Assembly: GCF_035222275.1 (NCBI RefSeq)
Contig: NW_026946359.1
Span: forward strand, 3,906,001-3,970,000
DNA: 64,000 nucleotides
Source of the DNA: Podospora bellae-mahoneyi
Taxonomy: Eukaryota > Ascomycota > Sordariomycetes > Sordariales > Podosporaceae
Reading direction: 5' to 3'
The notes under the pieces are model-generated. The model made no database searches and was not told where the DNA came from. It saw only the letters and a program-made list of their open reading frames with translations. This document shows, piece by piece, positions 23,201-36,150 of the stretch (position 1 is its first letter; each line of letters opens with the position of its first letter). The translations under genes were made by a program, and so were the position numbers.

Positions 23201-24899
23201 CGGTGTTACGGTGCGGCGCCGTGTCTTCGACTTCTTGTCCAACAAATCTCCGTCAGGTTGTGGAATTCTGGTGGATGGGAAATCATCAGCTGCAAGTGAC
23301 GCCCGGGAACCACCTAAGCTGCCGCACCCGTCCAACTTGGTTGCCCTCATGGCAGCGCCGACGGGCGGTATCTGTGCCTCTTCGGTGAGGTGAGCTTTCA
23401 CCTCATCACCTCATCTGCAGAGCAGGATGCACATCATCCTTGAGCGGGGTAATCTACGAGGCGCGTGCCTGGAGGAGAGAATCCCATGGTTGGGAGGGTT
23501 GGGGGTTGTCAAAGTCGTACGGTATTTTTTTTCTTCTTTATCCCTCTTCACCATCGCAGGGTGGTATCGAGAAGTGTTGGATGTCACTGTGTTGCCTGTT
23601 CGAGTGCTGCTCCAGTTGCTACTCCAGTGCTGCTCTTGTCGGTGGAGTTCGTTCGAGCTGGAGTCTGTCATCAGGAGACTTCTGGATATCTCTTCCTGCA
23701 GCAGGGCGGGAAACGGCAAGGTTTGGCGGTCGTCGGTGCATCAGGCGAATCAGAAGAGGCGGTAAGCGAAAGCGGCCGGTGTGGACTGGCATCCGCTGCC
23801 ATCTGGCGGCCACCTCAGCGGTGAGTGCTAGAAAGAGAGAAGGAACTTCTTGACAACCCCGCGATAATTGTTCCTGACCTTGCAAGGATATCGATTGCAT
23901 CAGACAGCTGCAGCGCGAGGCTTGTTTGCTTTGCCGCAACTGTCAACTCCACCGCGGTTTCTCCCTCACGAAACACTGGTGCGAAGCTATTCCCTCAACG
24001 GCTTCTAGAGAAATCCCAATGGGGTGGGAGCCGGGAAAAATGCTTGGTGTGGAGTTAGCACTCAACCTCAAATTCTTCAACAACACCAACAGACTCGTAC
24101 AAAGACGCAGTGAGATGCTCGGTTACACAGACACTGTCGTCAAGACGCAGGACATGTCTCTGGTCATCCAGTCAGAAACCGTGGAGCAACACGTTGAAGG
24201 ACCCGCCTCGCCGATTTCAGGACCTCCCTAACAGATATCGTGAGAGAAGGGCCAAAGGGCTTCTTCGCCTACACTAGTTTTGGTGTCGATCCGGCAGCAA
24301 CCCGGCGGCGGCTGGACTTGAGGCTGAGGCGCCGGTATAGGACGACCCTTCGGCACCGAATTACGGGTTGGCATTCTGTTCACGGCGTGTCGCCTCCCCG
24401 GAAATTGGATGAGATGCAAGTTACAGCCAACAGGAGATTCTGCCACGCCGTTCTTGTGCTTTGTGCTCTGATGGAAGATGCGCAACTCCGAGTCGTCTCG
24501 GAAATCAAGTGACAGTCTCTTTCGAGGTTCAAGTTCAACAGATGAGATGGACAGGACAACAACAATAACAGCAGCGAGTTATCATCAGATTCATCATAAC
24601 GAGATGTCGCTGACTCGCTGATGAGCATGGTGGAGGCAGTGGCTGACGGTGGCATAACCCCACACACTTTGGTGGCAGCGCAGAGACCATATCCGATATG
24701 GCCCGTGCAAATTTCACTGGGTGTTGCGCTGCATTTTGCTTTCTTTCTCGTTCAGCAATCTTATGCTGTGGAAGCCATGGTGGTACAAACTCGTCGACCC
24801 CCTTTGAGATGGCATCGAACTGATCAGACAGATCGCAGCCAGCCGCAGCCATCGCACCCCGATTGGTGTTCCCTGCCACGCCTGCGTTGAGTGATGAGC

Positions 24900-26668
24900 T
24901 CTCGACTCGTCACGCGAATGTCTTCGATGTCTCTCCCTTGTCCCTAGCACTGGTCTGGTCTCCTGGTCTCCTGGTCTCTCTGGCTCCCGAGGCACGATGC
25001 CTCCCGGCTTCGGGCGGTTGGCTTTTCTTTCTCTCTCCCACACGATTCCACTCCTCCATCTTTCCTCCGCCTCTTAGAAGTTCTCGGCTTCGGCACCGTA
25101 TTTTTAACCCCACACAGTGCACCCATCCCACAGCAACAGCTCCGCTCCCCAGGGGCTCTAGCTCGCGCTCGACCCGCCCGGCATCCCTTCCACAAGGCTC
25201 CGGCTCCGCCAACGGCTTTTCCTATTGCTCAGGCTCATCACCTCAGAGTTTTCCCTCCGAGCTGCAGGGTCTTGTGGCCCAGGAGTCCAGATGCCTTCAG
25301 TACGGACGGATGCCCAACTCGCAAAATCTCCCGATCACAGAGCAACCAAAAGCCGCCAGGGGTCTACATACATAGGTAGCCTGCAGGGTGGCACCGACGC
25401 TGCCACTTGGGTCTTGATCCAGGGACGCTGTGGCTCTGTGCGAGCTGGTGTTCAGGATGCAAGGATGTGTAAGGGACGCCAAGAATGTCCAGGCGGGGAG
25501 CTCGGGACCAGGCCAGGGTGGGATTTCTCGTCCCAAGGGGTACCCAGAGGTTCCAACCACTCCCAGTGCCCGGCGTCCGCTCACGCTCAAGCTCCTACTC
25601 CCAGCCTCTGCCTCTGCCTCTGCAGTCCCACGCCGCCTGCCCACCCGCCTGCAGTCTGTACTGACAGCGCGCTGCCCTCCTCCTCCTTGCTCGCTGCAAG
25701 TGTCCCTGGCTTGTGTGAAAATGCCCCGGGGAGCCGGTCGCCCCAGCACACCCCAAGGTCTTGGTGCTGCTCACCAAAAGGTCCACAGCTTGCCCGAGGT
25801 GCCTATCAGAGCGCCCACGTTCGTCCTTCGTACCCAGTGGTACCTCGTGGAGAGAACTCACCCTGGGTCCCTGGCTGTCTCCCTGGTCCTACCCTTGTTG
25901 AGGGTCTCGCTCCTCGTTCGCCCACACACCACCTCACCATCCATGCCCCCATCACCACCATCCCCTTCCAAGCCCAGCCTGTGGCCCCAGCACCCGCCGC
26001 CTGCATGCCGAACCACACCACCCTCCTGCCGCTTCATGACCCGCGACACGTCCTGGAGCAGTGTCGAGTCTCGATGGGTTCTTGCACGGCGAGAGCCTGG
26101 GTGATGCACGGCACGCAGCAGAGCACAGGTTCGGGACAAATAACAATGCCCCTTCTCCACTGCTCCCCCCTTCGTTCCCTCTCGCCTTGCCCTGTCTTGT
26201 CTTGTTGTGACTGATGAGACTGTTCAGCAGCAAGTCCTCAGCAGGGAACAGAAAGAAGCTGCGAAAAAGTGAGACGGGGAGAGCCCTGTACACGAGCTGT
26301 GTCTTGCCGTTCCGCTCCGGGTCTCGCCTCGCCCACCCCCCTCCCACCCCCGTTCAGTTCATCGCTCAGTCTTAAACTGGTTAAGACCTCCTGGCCGGGT
26401 GCCCACCCTATCCACGCGCTCCTGACCCCTGGTACCTTAGTGTCCTGATCGGGCCCACACGTTCTTTGACATTTCCCCCGTCCATATCACTCAAGAGTCC
26501 GCCTCACCCCAGTCACTCTTTTGTGTCCACCATCTCTGAGCCCGCAAAGACGCTGCCTCGTCTTCTGGGTCTTCTCAAGACAGCATCAATCTTCCTCACT
26601 CACGACGCACTCCCGGACGACGACGACGACGACACTTTCTACCGGACCGGTCGACCCAGTTGGACATC
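24900..26668 (+). promoter_or_regulatory. Pyrimidine-rich promoter / 5' leader of the homeodomain gene
   Basis: About 1.8 kb of C/T-rich plus-strand sequence with repeated CTCCTGGTCTC and CCTCTG words (CCTCTG repeated at 25603-25622 and ending in CTGCAG). It leads directly to the ATG of the homeodomain gene. Several short upstream ATGs precede that start. A long, possibly spliced leader is inferred from composition only. Confidence 0.4.
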
Positions 26669-28661
26669 ATGGACATGGACTACATGGACCCTTACCGCCG
26701 ATACGCCGTTCAGATGCAGGGCTATCATGGCATCCAGCAACAAACACAGCCCCAGGACCACCAGTATCCGTATTGGAGTCAGCATATGGTGGCCTACTAC
26801 CAACAACACCAGCAAAGAGCAGTGATGATGGGACAGGGAGGCATGCACATGTCCAAACAGACAGAGCCCAAGCCAAGACTGGCAAAGGACGAGGTGGAAT
26901 TGTTGGAGCGCGAATTCAACAAGAACCCCAAGCCAAACAGCAGCACCAAGCGCGAGCTCGCTGAGCAAATGGGAGTGGAGGTTCCCAGGATCAACGTTGG
27001 TCTACCGCAATGCGTAGGAAGTGTCGTATGCTAACGTGCTTTTGCAGAATTGGTTCCAAAACCGCCGGGCAAAAGAGAAGCAGATGAGAAAGACAGCCGA
27101 ATTCGAGGCGCAACAGGCAAGAGAAAAGGAGGCTTCGGAGGTCAAGGAATCCGGTGACCAAGAGCAGGGTACCGTGACCGAGTTCTACGGCCTAAGCAAC
27201 CAGCACCAACCTCTTGGGTTATCAACTGCCAAGTTTGGGGGGAGCGATGATGGCATTAATAGTGATGATGGCGCTTCAGGACCACAGCCTCTCATCGAGT
27301 CAGCGGGCGCTTCATCCACAGTAACGCCTGGAGGTGACACTCCAGTAAGCCCAGGGAGTGATTACGTTCACGTCAAGTATGAACACGTCAAATCGCCCGT
27401 TCACCGCTCACAAGACACATCGGACCTTGACCAGCCGTCAACAGCCATGAGCGCGTTCACCACGCCCCAACAGGAGATGAACTTTCAGAAGCCGACGCCT
27501 TTCAGCTTCAGGCAGGCGAACCCGGAGCTTTTAGATGGCTTGTCGGGCCATGAGCTGCACAGAGTCCAAAGCCAGGATCATATCGATACAGGGGAAACAA
27601 GTCACTTCGGCTCGTTTCCTGACCGAGACTATTTTGCGTCACCTCCCATCCCGCGCTTCCCGTCTGAAATGATACCCGAAAACTTGGTCAGCGCCGAAAC
27701 CGAGCTTCTCCAACGCCGAGTATCCGAGGAAAATTTGGTGAAATGTGAAGCTCTGTCGCCGACTTCCTTGCCCGAGTCGCCCTTGACAGTGTCAGACTTG
27801 CGCTTCAAATCCCCACCACCCCCAGCTGATATCGCTGGCCGCAGGAAATTGCGACGTCCAGCACCTCTCGGACCATCCTCCTTGAGAGGTGGCGCTGGGC
27901 CGAAGGCGGGCATTGAAGCTCCTCGAAGATCAGAAACGGCAAGCCCGATGAGACGCATCTCTTCCGCTACGGGAGGCCTAGGTGGGCGCGTACAAAAGTC
28001 GTTCATGGGACCAGGTGGACCGAGGTCCCCGTTTGCGATAGAGCGCAACAAGGAGGCGCTTCTTCAGAGTGTCCAGGACGGCCAATCTCCCGCAATGGCT
28101 TCTTTGAACAGTACCATGTCACCGTTGAGCCCTGGGGGACACAATCAGAGCGCACGCGAAGGAACAGTTGGTATCAGTTCCTCAGATGAAGAGGCCGGCT
28201 TTGCGTATGGGTCCCTTGGTGCCGTGGGCGGATTTTCCATGTATAAATCCGAGGCCACCATGAAGACACCACCAGGGACTCCAGGTCTACAAATGGGTAT
28301 GCAAGACGCATACTTCACAGGCTCCATGGACCACGCCTGGAACTTCGCCCCACAGGACGAACCCCTTCCCACGCCAAGCCTCTGCAGCCACGGGGGATCC
28401 GAGCTTGAGTTCTCGATGGCGCCTCAGATGCCTGGATATGTGGCCAGCCAGCCTGTGACACCCTCATTTCCGCCACAGTCCATCGGCCCAACATACAACG
28501 GTTTTTTTGGCCCTTCGCTCGCCCAAACCGAATATCACTTCCCCGACTCTTATGCAACTGAGCCATCAGCACGATCTTCGCCCACCAACATGCCACGATC
28601 GAAGCAGTTCCAGTTTGCTCAAAATATCACCCCCCAGGACTTCAGTGCGGACAAGTCATAA
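26669..28661 (+). CDS. Homeodomain transcription factor
   Basis: Exons 26669-26995 and 27048-28661 encode 646 residues. The start is MDMDYMDPYRRYAVQ, the first in-frame ATG; the region before it is leader-like. The homeodomain lies at about residues 66-125, and helix 3 reads RINNWFQNRRAKEKQ, with the invariant W48, F49, N51 and R53 and an Asn at position 47. The 52-nt intron interrupts helix 3 codons and has a non-consensus GTTGGT donor but a good TGCTAACG branch site and TTTTGCAG acceptor. The N-terminus is Q/M/Y-rich. The long C-terminal half is Ser/Pro-rich and probably disordered. Sordariomycetes have about seven to ten such factors that control fruiting-body and conidial development. Which one this is cannot be told without a search. 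Confidence 0.93.
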
Positions 28662-31026
28662 ACCGTCAGTGTTCTGATTTCTGGCCCCTCGAAATCGAAG
28701 CGGGCCGTTGTACCATAATCATTTTTTGTTTTGTTTTATGCATGCAACAAAATCGTCTTGACCGAGTTTCTTTTGTCTTTGTTTTCGGAGTCGAGACGGT
28801 TGGAGTCGCGCAGCCCCTATAAACGTAGGATACGGCTTTGGTTCTTCAGACGACTTATCAGCAACAATTACTTGACAACACACACACACACACTCTCTCT
28901 CTCTCTCACACACGAAAAAGTGGACTCACTCAATGTAATGATACACGGATATGTGTCTTTTTCTGGCTTCTTATGTCTTTTTTTTTCTTTTTGGGAGGGT
29001 GGCGGGAGGTTTGGTCAACGGAATTGGTATTGGCTTTGGATACCCCTGCTGGGCATGAGAGAAAGGGGTTGTCCCATCCCTTGGCTCTCACCCTGCATTA
29101 CCTGGCGTCGGATGGATTCAATGCTGTAGTATAGGCATCATCTCAGCGGCAGCGGTGGTGCTGGTAGCATTTCGGGGGAGCATACACACAGCAGACATAG
29201 TGGAGGATATAGCTGTGATGAAAGAGGGATGCAAGAGAGAAAAAAAGATGTGGAAGCATATTTTGTATAAAGTCCGTCGTAAACGAAATGGACAGAAAAT
29301 GGGACACAGGAAAGAAGGCGGGAGGGGAAACCTGTTATGTACCTGATATATATACAACATGGAGCACTGGCAGAGAAATCCGCCTGAGACGCAATGGTTG
29401 AAGAAGAACAAATAAACAACAGTTTGGCCGCGGCCGCTGATATTTGAACATGATTTCCGTTTCCCATACTGTCAACATGTGGTGGCATTCTGCCTTTCCA
29501 GATGTCACTCTTACTAGCTTCAATATATTGTGTTGCGTTTCGTTTTTGCTGCTTGCGGCCCGGGCTGCGGGGAAGTGGGAGGGGGTCAAATAAGCATATG
29601 TATGATCTGCTCGGTAAAGGTAGCCGAGTTGATAGTGTGGATGGAGATTTTTGGGGGTGGGAATTCAATGATCTGCGTCAAGTGCCTTAGAAGTGTAGGA
29701 ATTCGCCAAGATGAAATAGATTGATTTTCTCTGAGGAGGGGGGCGGGGCGGATCCGTCCGGTTGTTTTTGTGGGTTGTGGGAGTTTTTGGGTTTGGTGGT
29801 TGGTTACACTTGGGGAAAGGAAGACCCTTGGGAGTTTGGTAGTATGCGCATACCCGCCGGGTAAATGTTGATACTTTATTGCCATGACGTGTTTGGTTGA
29901 TGTTGATGGCCGTATGCTGTGAAGCAAGGGCCTTTTGGTTTTAAATGTTGTGGAGAGGAGGAGAGACTTTGCTCTGTCGATCGGAGTTATGAACTAAACC
30001 CCTCGCCTTTAAGCGCTGACCAACTACCGCCAGGTTAGGTAGGTAGAGTGATGGGATTGTTAGATCTGGACATGCATAACATACCTAACTTTAGTTGGCG
30101 ATTTGAGATCGATCCATTACACTGCGAGGAGATCGATCTTACTGCTTAATGCGTACCTGCCCTACCTTATGTACGTAGCTGAGATCCTAGGCAATAGCTT
30201 ATCTCTCTGAGCCTGTTGGTTAGGTACTTGCTGGTACTCATTCACCACCAACAACAACTGCCAAGTTCGCTTTTGATTAGCCCAAAACAGACGGCAATAA
30301 ATTTAGAGGTAACGATCAGTGCGGGTTGTTGCCATTCCTTTGAGGGCGGTATTACAGCCCCAGGATATTGTTGAGCAAGTATAGAGAGGTGGGCAGCCTC
30401 AAACAGATTCCAATATTATTCATCACATAACCTCAAAGTTGGAGCAGCTGGCTAACAACAAGCACACCTGTTACATCAATAAACTTCCATTGCACGTCGT
30501 GGGTGGCGATAGACGAAAAAGGCCTACATGCAGCCCTTTACAAAAGCCAAAGGTGGAAAAGCCGATGAACCATATAACAACAAGATCAAGAGGTCAGTAG
30601 GTAGCATGAGGAAATTGGCACACTTCATATACCAGTTCATAAATTCTTGTTGCCTTGTAGCACCTATCTGACCAATATTGACCACCCTATCAATTCCACT
30701 CCCCTCTGATGAAAAGAGCAACATGCCAAAAATGTAGAAATACCCTCCATCATCCCTCCCTTTGGTGCCCCCTTCAGTCATGCACACACACACACACCAA
30801 AAATTTTTTTAAGAAAAATAGGAGAGAAGAATGAGATAAAAAAAAAAAAACCCAAGGGGTATCCATTTCGTTTTCGTTTCGTGGTTTCGCTCGATGTGTA
30901 CAACAAACATCTTTCAAAAGCAAACATGGTTCGACTGCCTTTGGTCATGTAGTGCTGAGTAAATAAGTACCATAACACCCCATACAAAAAGAAAACAATG
31001 GAGCCATTAAGCATCACCCACCCAAC
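28662..31026. other. Convergent intergenic region homeodomain gene / SSK2-type gene
   Basis: 2.4 kb between two facing stop codons. It contains a CA/CT microsatellite (28876-28913), many T runs suited to 3' ends, TAGGTA/TACCTA-type words around 30.03-30.23 kb, and a 13-A run at 30838-30850. No convincing gene is seen. Confidence 0.6.
28876..28913. repeat. Compound (CA)n(CT)n(CA)n microsatellite
   Basis: About seven CA units are followed by about eight CT units and then a few more CA units. It lies in the 3' flank of the homeodomain gene. Confidence 0.9.
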
Positions 31027-34000
31027 TCAGTAAAACCCATCCAGCCCGGCACTCCCCCTCGTGGAAGCAGACGCAGTAGTCGGCGTGTTCTGTGTGCTGC
31101 TCGCATCGCTACTAGGCGTCGAGGGCTCCACGACCCGGTTCCTAATCGTCATGATCCACTCGTGCTGCAGCAGCTCAATCGCCGTCGCCCTCTTCTTCGA
31201 GTCGCGCACGAAGCACCTCCTCAAAAAGTCAATCCCCTGCGGGCTGAGCTGGTCCGACGTCGGGAGCTGCGGCGGGTTTCCCTGCGCGATGTTGTACATG
31301 ATGGCCCACTCGTTGTCGAGATTGGCCCAGGGGCGTCTCCCGGTCGCCATCTCGAGGATGACGCAACCGAGGGACCAAATGTCAACGGCACCAAAGTGGC
31401 CCGGGTTCTCGCCCTTGATCACCTCGGGAGACATGTACATGGGCGTTCCAGTCATGGACTTGTTGGGCTTCGTGCTGGTGATGTCTTGCACGAGTGTTCG
31501 GCCCTGGCGAGCGATCAGTTTGGCGGCGCCGAAATCGACGTATTTGATGATGCCATTGTGGTCGAGGAGGATGTCTGTGGCGTTTGTTAGTACCTTTTGA
31601 ACATGTCAGATGGTCTGCTAGACTTACTCTCTGGCTTGATATCACGGTGGGCGATCCTCAACTCATGCAAGTACGCCAAACCCTCGAGAAGCTGCAGAGC
31701 ATACACCATGATGACTTGCTCATCCTCGATACGCCCGTGCTCCAGCAAGTTGGCAAGCGAGCCACCTGAGCAAAACTCCATAAACATGTAGACACGATCG
31801 CGGTGTACCTCAATACCAAAGTACGATACAACGTTGGGGTGATCCACAGATTCCAAAACGCGCATTTCGTCCCTAATCGTATGAGCAACGTTGGGAATAA
31901 GCTTGGGGTCTTGCAGGCGAATCTCCTTCACCGCCATAAGCTGGCCTGTGTCAAGGTTCATGGCAGCGTAGACATTGCCAAATGTGCCACCGCCGACAAA
32001 CTGCCCTTGTTGCCAGCGGATGGTAAAGTTGTTGGCTGTTGAGGAGAGCCAGGCGAGCGAGCGGTCGACCTCGTTTGACACCTCCAAGACTCGGCCCATT
32101 GCTGACCGTTCTACAAGGATTTGCTTTCGAATATCGTCAACCTTGACCAGCTCCTCAAGGCGGCGCTCTGTTACACAGCTCGCGGCCATTTCGTCATCCA
32201 TAATCTGGCCCTTGTTCAGTCGCTTCATCTGGCTGATAAGCGTCTCCATGCGCTGTTTCTCAGCCTGGGCCGCAACGTTTGACCTGGCGCCCATGATATC
32301 GAAATGCGAAATCAACAGAGCCATGCACCCAGCAACCTTGGTCCGTAACTTGACATATTCATCGTCGCCAAGCGCTAGCATGTGCTTGCCTCTGGTCATG
32401 ACCATGGCAAACTCAAGCGCCTGTACAGTCCAGCGGAATGTCTTGCGATCAGAGGGAACGCAGTCATCACAGATAAAGCTAACCCAGTCCAGCGCCAGCT
32501 TGGTAAGCTTCATGTTGTTCATCGTCCTCCGGTTGTTGTCCATGTACAGCAAGGAGCGCTGACCGAACTCAGTAGCGAATATGAAGCAGGTCTGTATGAG
32601 CTCCTGACAGTTCAGACCCTTGGTCTGCCGTCGAATTGTCTCCACACTGTCCATGAAGGCATTTGACAGCTTGAAAGCAACTTTGCGGATCTCCATGAGG
32701 CGAAGGTTCACCTTGTGCAAAGTTGACCTCTGTTCGACCACAATGTCAATGTGCATATCAATCGTCTCCAAAAACGCCTTTCTTGCGTTCACCAAGACAT
32801 GTTGTGAACCACCCGCAATGAGTCTCATGTGGCCCAACTTGATATCGAGTGGTTCTTCCCGCACTGACAAGCTAAGCTTGGAGCCGAACCAGTTAGGTGC
32901 GTTTTCAGCCTTGATGATCAGCAGGTAGGGTTCTGCGGGGTCTTCTGCAATGACATCGTAGGAGAAGGTGCCCATAAGACGCTGGATCACGTCCGGGCGG
33001 TTTGCTAACGAAGGCGATGCGATGATGTGGATGCCTTTGTGTTCGGGGCTGCCCGTGTAAACTTGGAAGTGGTGCGTGTCCATCAGCCGATCATACAGGT
33101 CTTGGAGCTTTTCTGGGCCCCAGGCAATGGTGAAATCACAGGCATTTTCGTAATTCTCGCTGAGCATCCTGGAGAAGCGCTGCAGCATTCTCTGACGCAC
33201 ACGAACGGAGTCCAGAGTTTGCTTGTACCGCTTCGTCATCTCGGTCACACTCTCTTTGGGTTTTCTCTGCAGTTCTTTCTCAAAGGTCTGGTGAAGTCGG
33301 TTGAAGGCCTTAAAGGTCAGCGAACTGAACTGTTCAGCAGCCTCAATATCTCCGCGCGTGAGATGACTGCCAATTTCGTTTCCAAACTCCCACTCCTGAA
33401 ACAGCAATTCTGCCTCCTTGAAGGTGTTCTTGTTCCCGCTGAGCTTCCAGTTCAGCATCTTGAAGTAGTATTTGAGCGCATCCAAAATGACCCTGTCAAA
33501 ATCTTCGTCGATGCAAGGAGGTAAATCCCACCAAGGTTCTGGTGCTGAGATCATCATGTACTCGGACCTGATTTTGATGGCAAGTTTCAAGATGATTTGG
33601 AATTGTGAGATCATCTGGTCTTGCATCAGAGGGTTCTGCTGTGCCGAGTCCTTCATCTTTTTGGCATAAGCTAGCCGCACCTTGATGATTTCCTCAATAA
33701 GTCTTGACGGAAAGCTGATCAAGGTGAGCAGCTCCTCGATATAAGGGGGGAGATGGCGCTTTTGAAAGCCCTGGGCCTTGTCGATCAAGGTGCGCTTCGC
33801 CTTTTCGATAACACGCGAGATTCCGTCCAGCATGCTCCTCCTCCTGAGATTTTTGCCATCAGCACCATTGTCCTCATGAAGCGACTTGAGGCCCTCTTCC
33901 TTCAAGAGACGGTCCATGAACGAGGTATCATCGCCCAGACTGTTTCCGCCACCTGGCTTGTGGAAATCGAGGGCTTCATTGCCAACCCATCTCTTCAAAA

Positions 34001-35162
34001 TTGACAATTCCGTGTTGATCATTTCGTTAACGTTGTACCAAGATATAACAGATTCACATGTCTCCTCGTACGCTTCATAGGTCCCGGGCTTAAGCGCCGC
34101 AACGAGGGCTGTGCTGGAGGGATAAAGACTCTCGATCTTGTCAATCTTGGCGATGGCGTCGCGGACCTGGCCGATGGGAGGTTTTCCGGCCTCACTCTGT
34201 CCAGCAATGGAGAAATTGATGACCTCATTGACCAAGCGGTCCAAGCCCGCCTGAGCCTCCTCGGTCATCCTCTTTTGAACCGGCAAGTGTCTGTCGCATA
34301 TTTTTGCGCGGATGGCCAACCATAGCTCAGCCTTGTGAGCGCTTCTCCCTGCTTCCTCATCCGCCGAACCGATAAGACGCTTCTTCTCCTGGCGGACAAC
34401 ATCGCCAGTCAGTACCGCCTCGAGCATGCCGTGCCATTCTAACCGCTCCCGATTCTGGGGATCCCTTAGGTCCTCTTCTGTGATCTGACTCTCTTCGCTG
34501 TTGACAAACATGATGTGCGCATCTTCGTAGCTGTCGAATGGACCCTCTGAAGATGGGGTTTCGCCCTCGGAATCTGAATCGTACTGCTCGCCAGAGCCGT
34601 AAGCATCGAAGTAGTCGCTGTTGCCGTGGTCTTGCTGGCGTAACCTTCGGACGTACTCTCGCTCCTGGGCTCGGAATGTCGAGCTTCCTGCTAATGGTCG
34701 TGGTCGCGATCCGTCTCGGGGGTGGGTTGGAGTAGCTCCTATGTAGGACGAGGGTGGGGGCTGTTGTGGCCTTCGCGCGGTATATGGCTGGTAGGTATTC
34801 GAAGGTGTTCTAGCAGGTCCCGTGGGGCGTTGAGGTCGTGGAGTAGCGCCATTCCCATAGTGAGCCGAGTCGGCCGTGCCACGTTGGCGACTGGCCGCGC
34901 CGTTCGCGAGGCCCGTGGAAGGATGTGGCTGCACGATGCCGGAGTGGACTGGAGCGTCGGCATAGCGAGCCAGAGAGCCAAGTTCGTCATGTTGTTCTAG
35001 CAAATGGCGATCTGTAAGCAAATGCAGATCTCCCGATGATATCGCAAGCTCCGAGTCAGATGGCACCGCTATCGCACGGCCATTGAACCTCTCGGGCCGC
35101 ACAAACTGGTCGTCTTCGGTCTGCGAGAAGCGGACGGTACGGGGTGACGTTTCGCTGGCCAT
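31027..35162 (-). CDS. ssk2: SSK2/OS-4-type MAP kinase kinase kinase of the HOG osmostress pathway
   Basis: Two exons (complement of 35162-31628 and 31574-31027, intron 53 nt with GTAAGT donor and TACTAAC branch site) give 1360 residues starting at MASETSPRTVRFSQ. An in-frame ATG at 35234 would add 24 residues; I prefer the internal one because the family begins with a similar SPRTVRFS block. The long N-terminal part is the regulatory region conserved in SSK2/SSK22/OS-4. The kinase domain spans about 1045-1325, with glycine loop VGGGTFGNV, catalytic lysine MAVKE (about K1079), HRDIKPEN (about 1172-1179) split by the intron, DFG near 1192, and GTPMYMSPEV in the activation segment. The family is activated by the response regulator SSK1 and phosphorylates the MAPKK PBS2. 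All kinase motifs are intact. Confidence 0.95.
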
Positions 35163-36150
35163 TGCGATGGCAGGTTGCTGTTGGTGAATTCGAGGCCCAG
35201 GTACGATGATCGAGCGAGGTAGGTAGGTGATCAATCGATCGTATGCCCACTGCTGGCGGAAACCAAGCTATTGAGGCGGCAATTCGTCCTGGCCATCGGC
35301 GCACAGAGGGAGAAGGGGGAATTAGTCGGCGGTATGTGGGCAATTGGCCCAAATGTCGTCTGATTATGGCTGGGATATTCAATGGAAACAGCCGTCGAGA
35401 CGAGCTGGTGATGGACGTTACACTACGGCAACAAAAGCGGGCCCGTGGCAAAAGATGGTGAGCAGAAAGGCGGCCAAGAAAGGTTAAGGAAGCTTTGCAA
35501 GGAGCTCCCCTGATAGTGCATCCAAGGTCTCATTGGCCAAAGTCGAACAGCTTAAGCAACTGGCACACGAGGAGAATTTGTTATCAGCGGCTCAATAAAA
35601 ACATGGTGGTTCGAGCTGATCGAAGCTTGAGTAGGCTCATCGGGGATCGGCTTGGTAGTGCAACATCTGCCAAGCATCTCCAACGCTGGGTGCAAGTTAC
35701 ACAGCGCTGTTTCAGGAAAGGGATGATTATGTATGAAGAGAATGCGCTAATACACACATGCTCTCCACTGGCCCATGTGAAACAGATTCTCCCAAAGATC
35801 AGCAGTCTCGGGATGGGAATGCGGATTTAAAGATGTTTCGTTTCTCCCGCCTCAGGGTTCAGGTTAAGTGAAGACAGGATGGCTTGTGCGGGGGGCAGGG
35901 GTTCTACGCCGTTGGCTGACGGGAACGCGTCTGTCGCGCTGGGTTGAGCATGGATCACAACGCGTGACGCCAGAGCCAGGGCCGGGACAAGCATCTGCCA
36001 ATGAACATTTTTGGAATTCGAGATTCGAGAGACTTACACATGAGCCTCACAACACCTGCGCCCTAACATTGGTTACCACCGTTCACAGTTCACCAGGTGT
36101 CTATATTCTCAACATGTACCGCTAGCCGACTCATTCTCGTTTTTATCAAT
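35163..36150. promoter_or_regulatory. Bidirectional promoter region SSK2-type / SLD3-type genes
   Basis: 988 bp between divergent starts. A triple AGGT word at 35217-35228 lies in the SSK2 leader. No gene is seen; promoter role is inferred from orientation. Confidence 0.55.

Larger units (their letters stand above)
17999..26668. other. 8.7-kb gene-poor tract upstream of the homeodomain gene
   Basis: I find no recognisable gene on either strand. The left part (18.0-19.0 kb) is A/T-richer and holds the 3' flank of the phosphatase gene. The stretch 19.1-20.7 kb is C/A-rich with a 14-G homopolymer. The stretch 21.2-24.8 kb shows many short unrelated frames. From about 24.9 kb to the homeodomain gene the plus strand is strongly pyrimidine- and C-rich, as expected for an extended promoter and 5' leader. 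Open frames of up to 329 codons there are low in complexity and overlap each other in different frames, so I do not call them genes. Confidence 0.5.

Noticed and set aside
25225-26214. 329-codon plus-strand frame before the homeodomain gene
   Set aside because: Pro/Ser/Cys-rich and overlapped by a 224-codon frame in another phase; explained by C-rich, stop-poor leader sequence.
28876-28913. CRISPR-like short repetition
   Set aside because: It is a simple dinucleotide microsatellite without spacers; no CRISPR array exists in this eukaryotic window.
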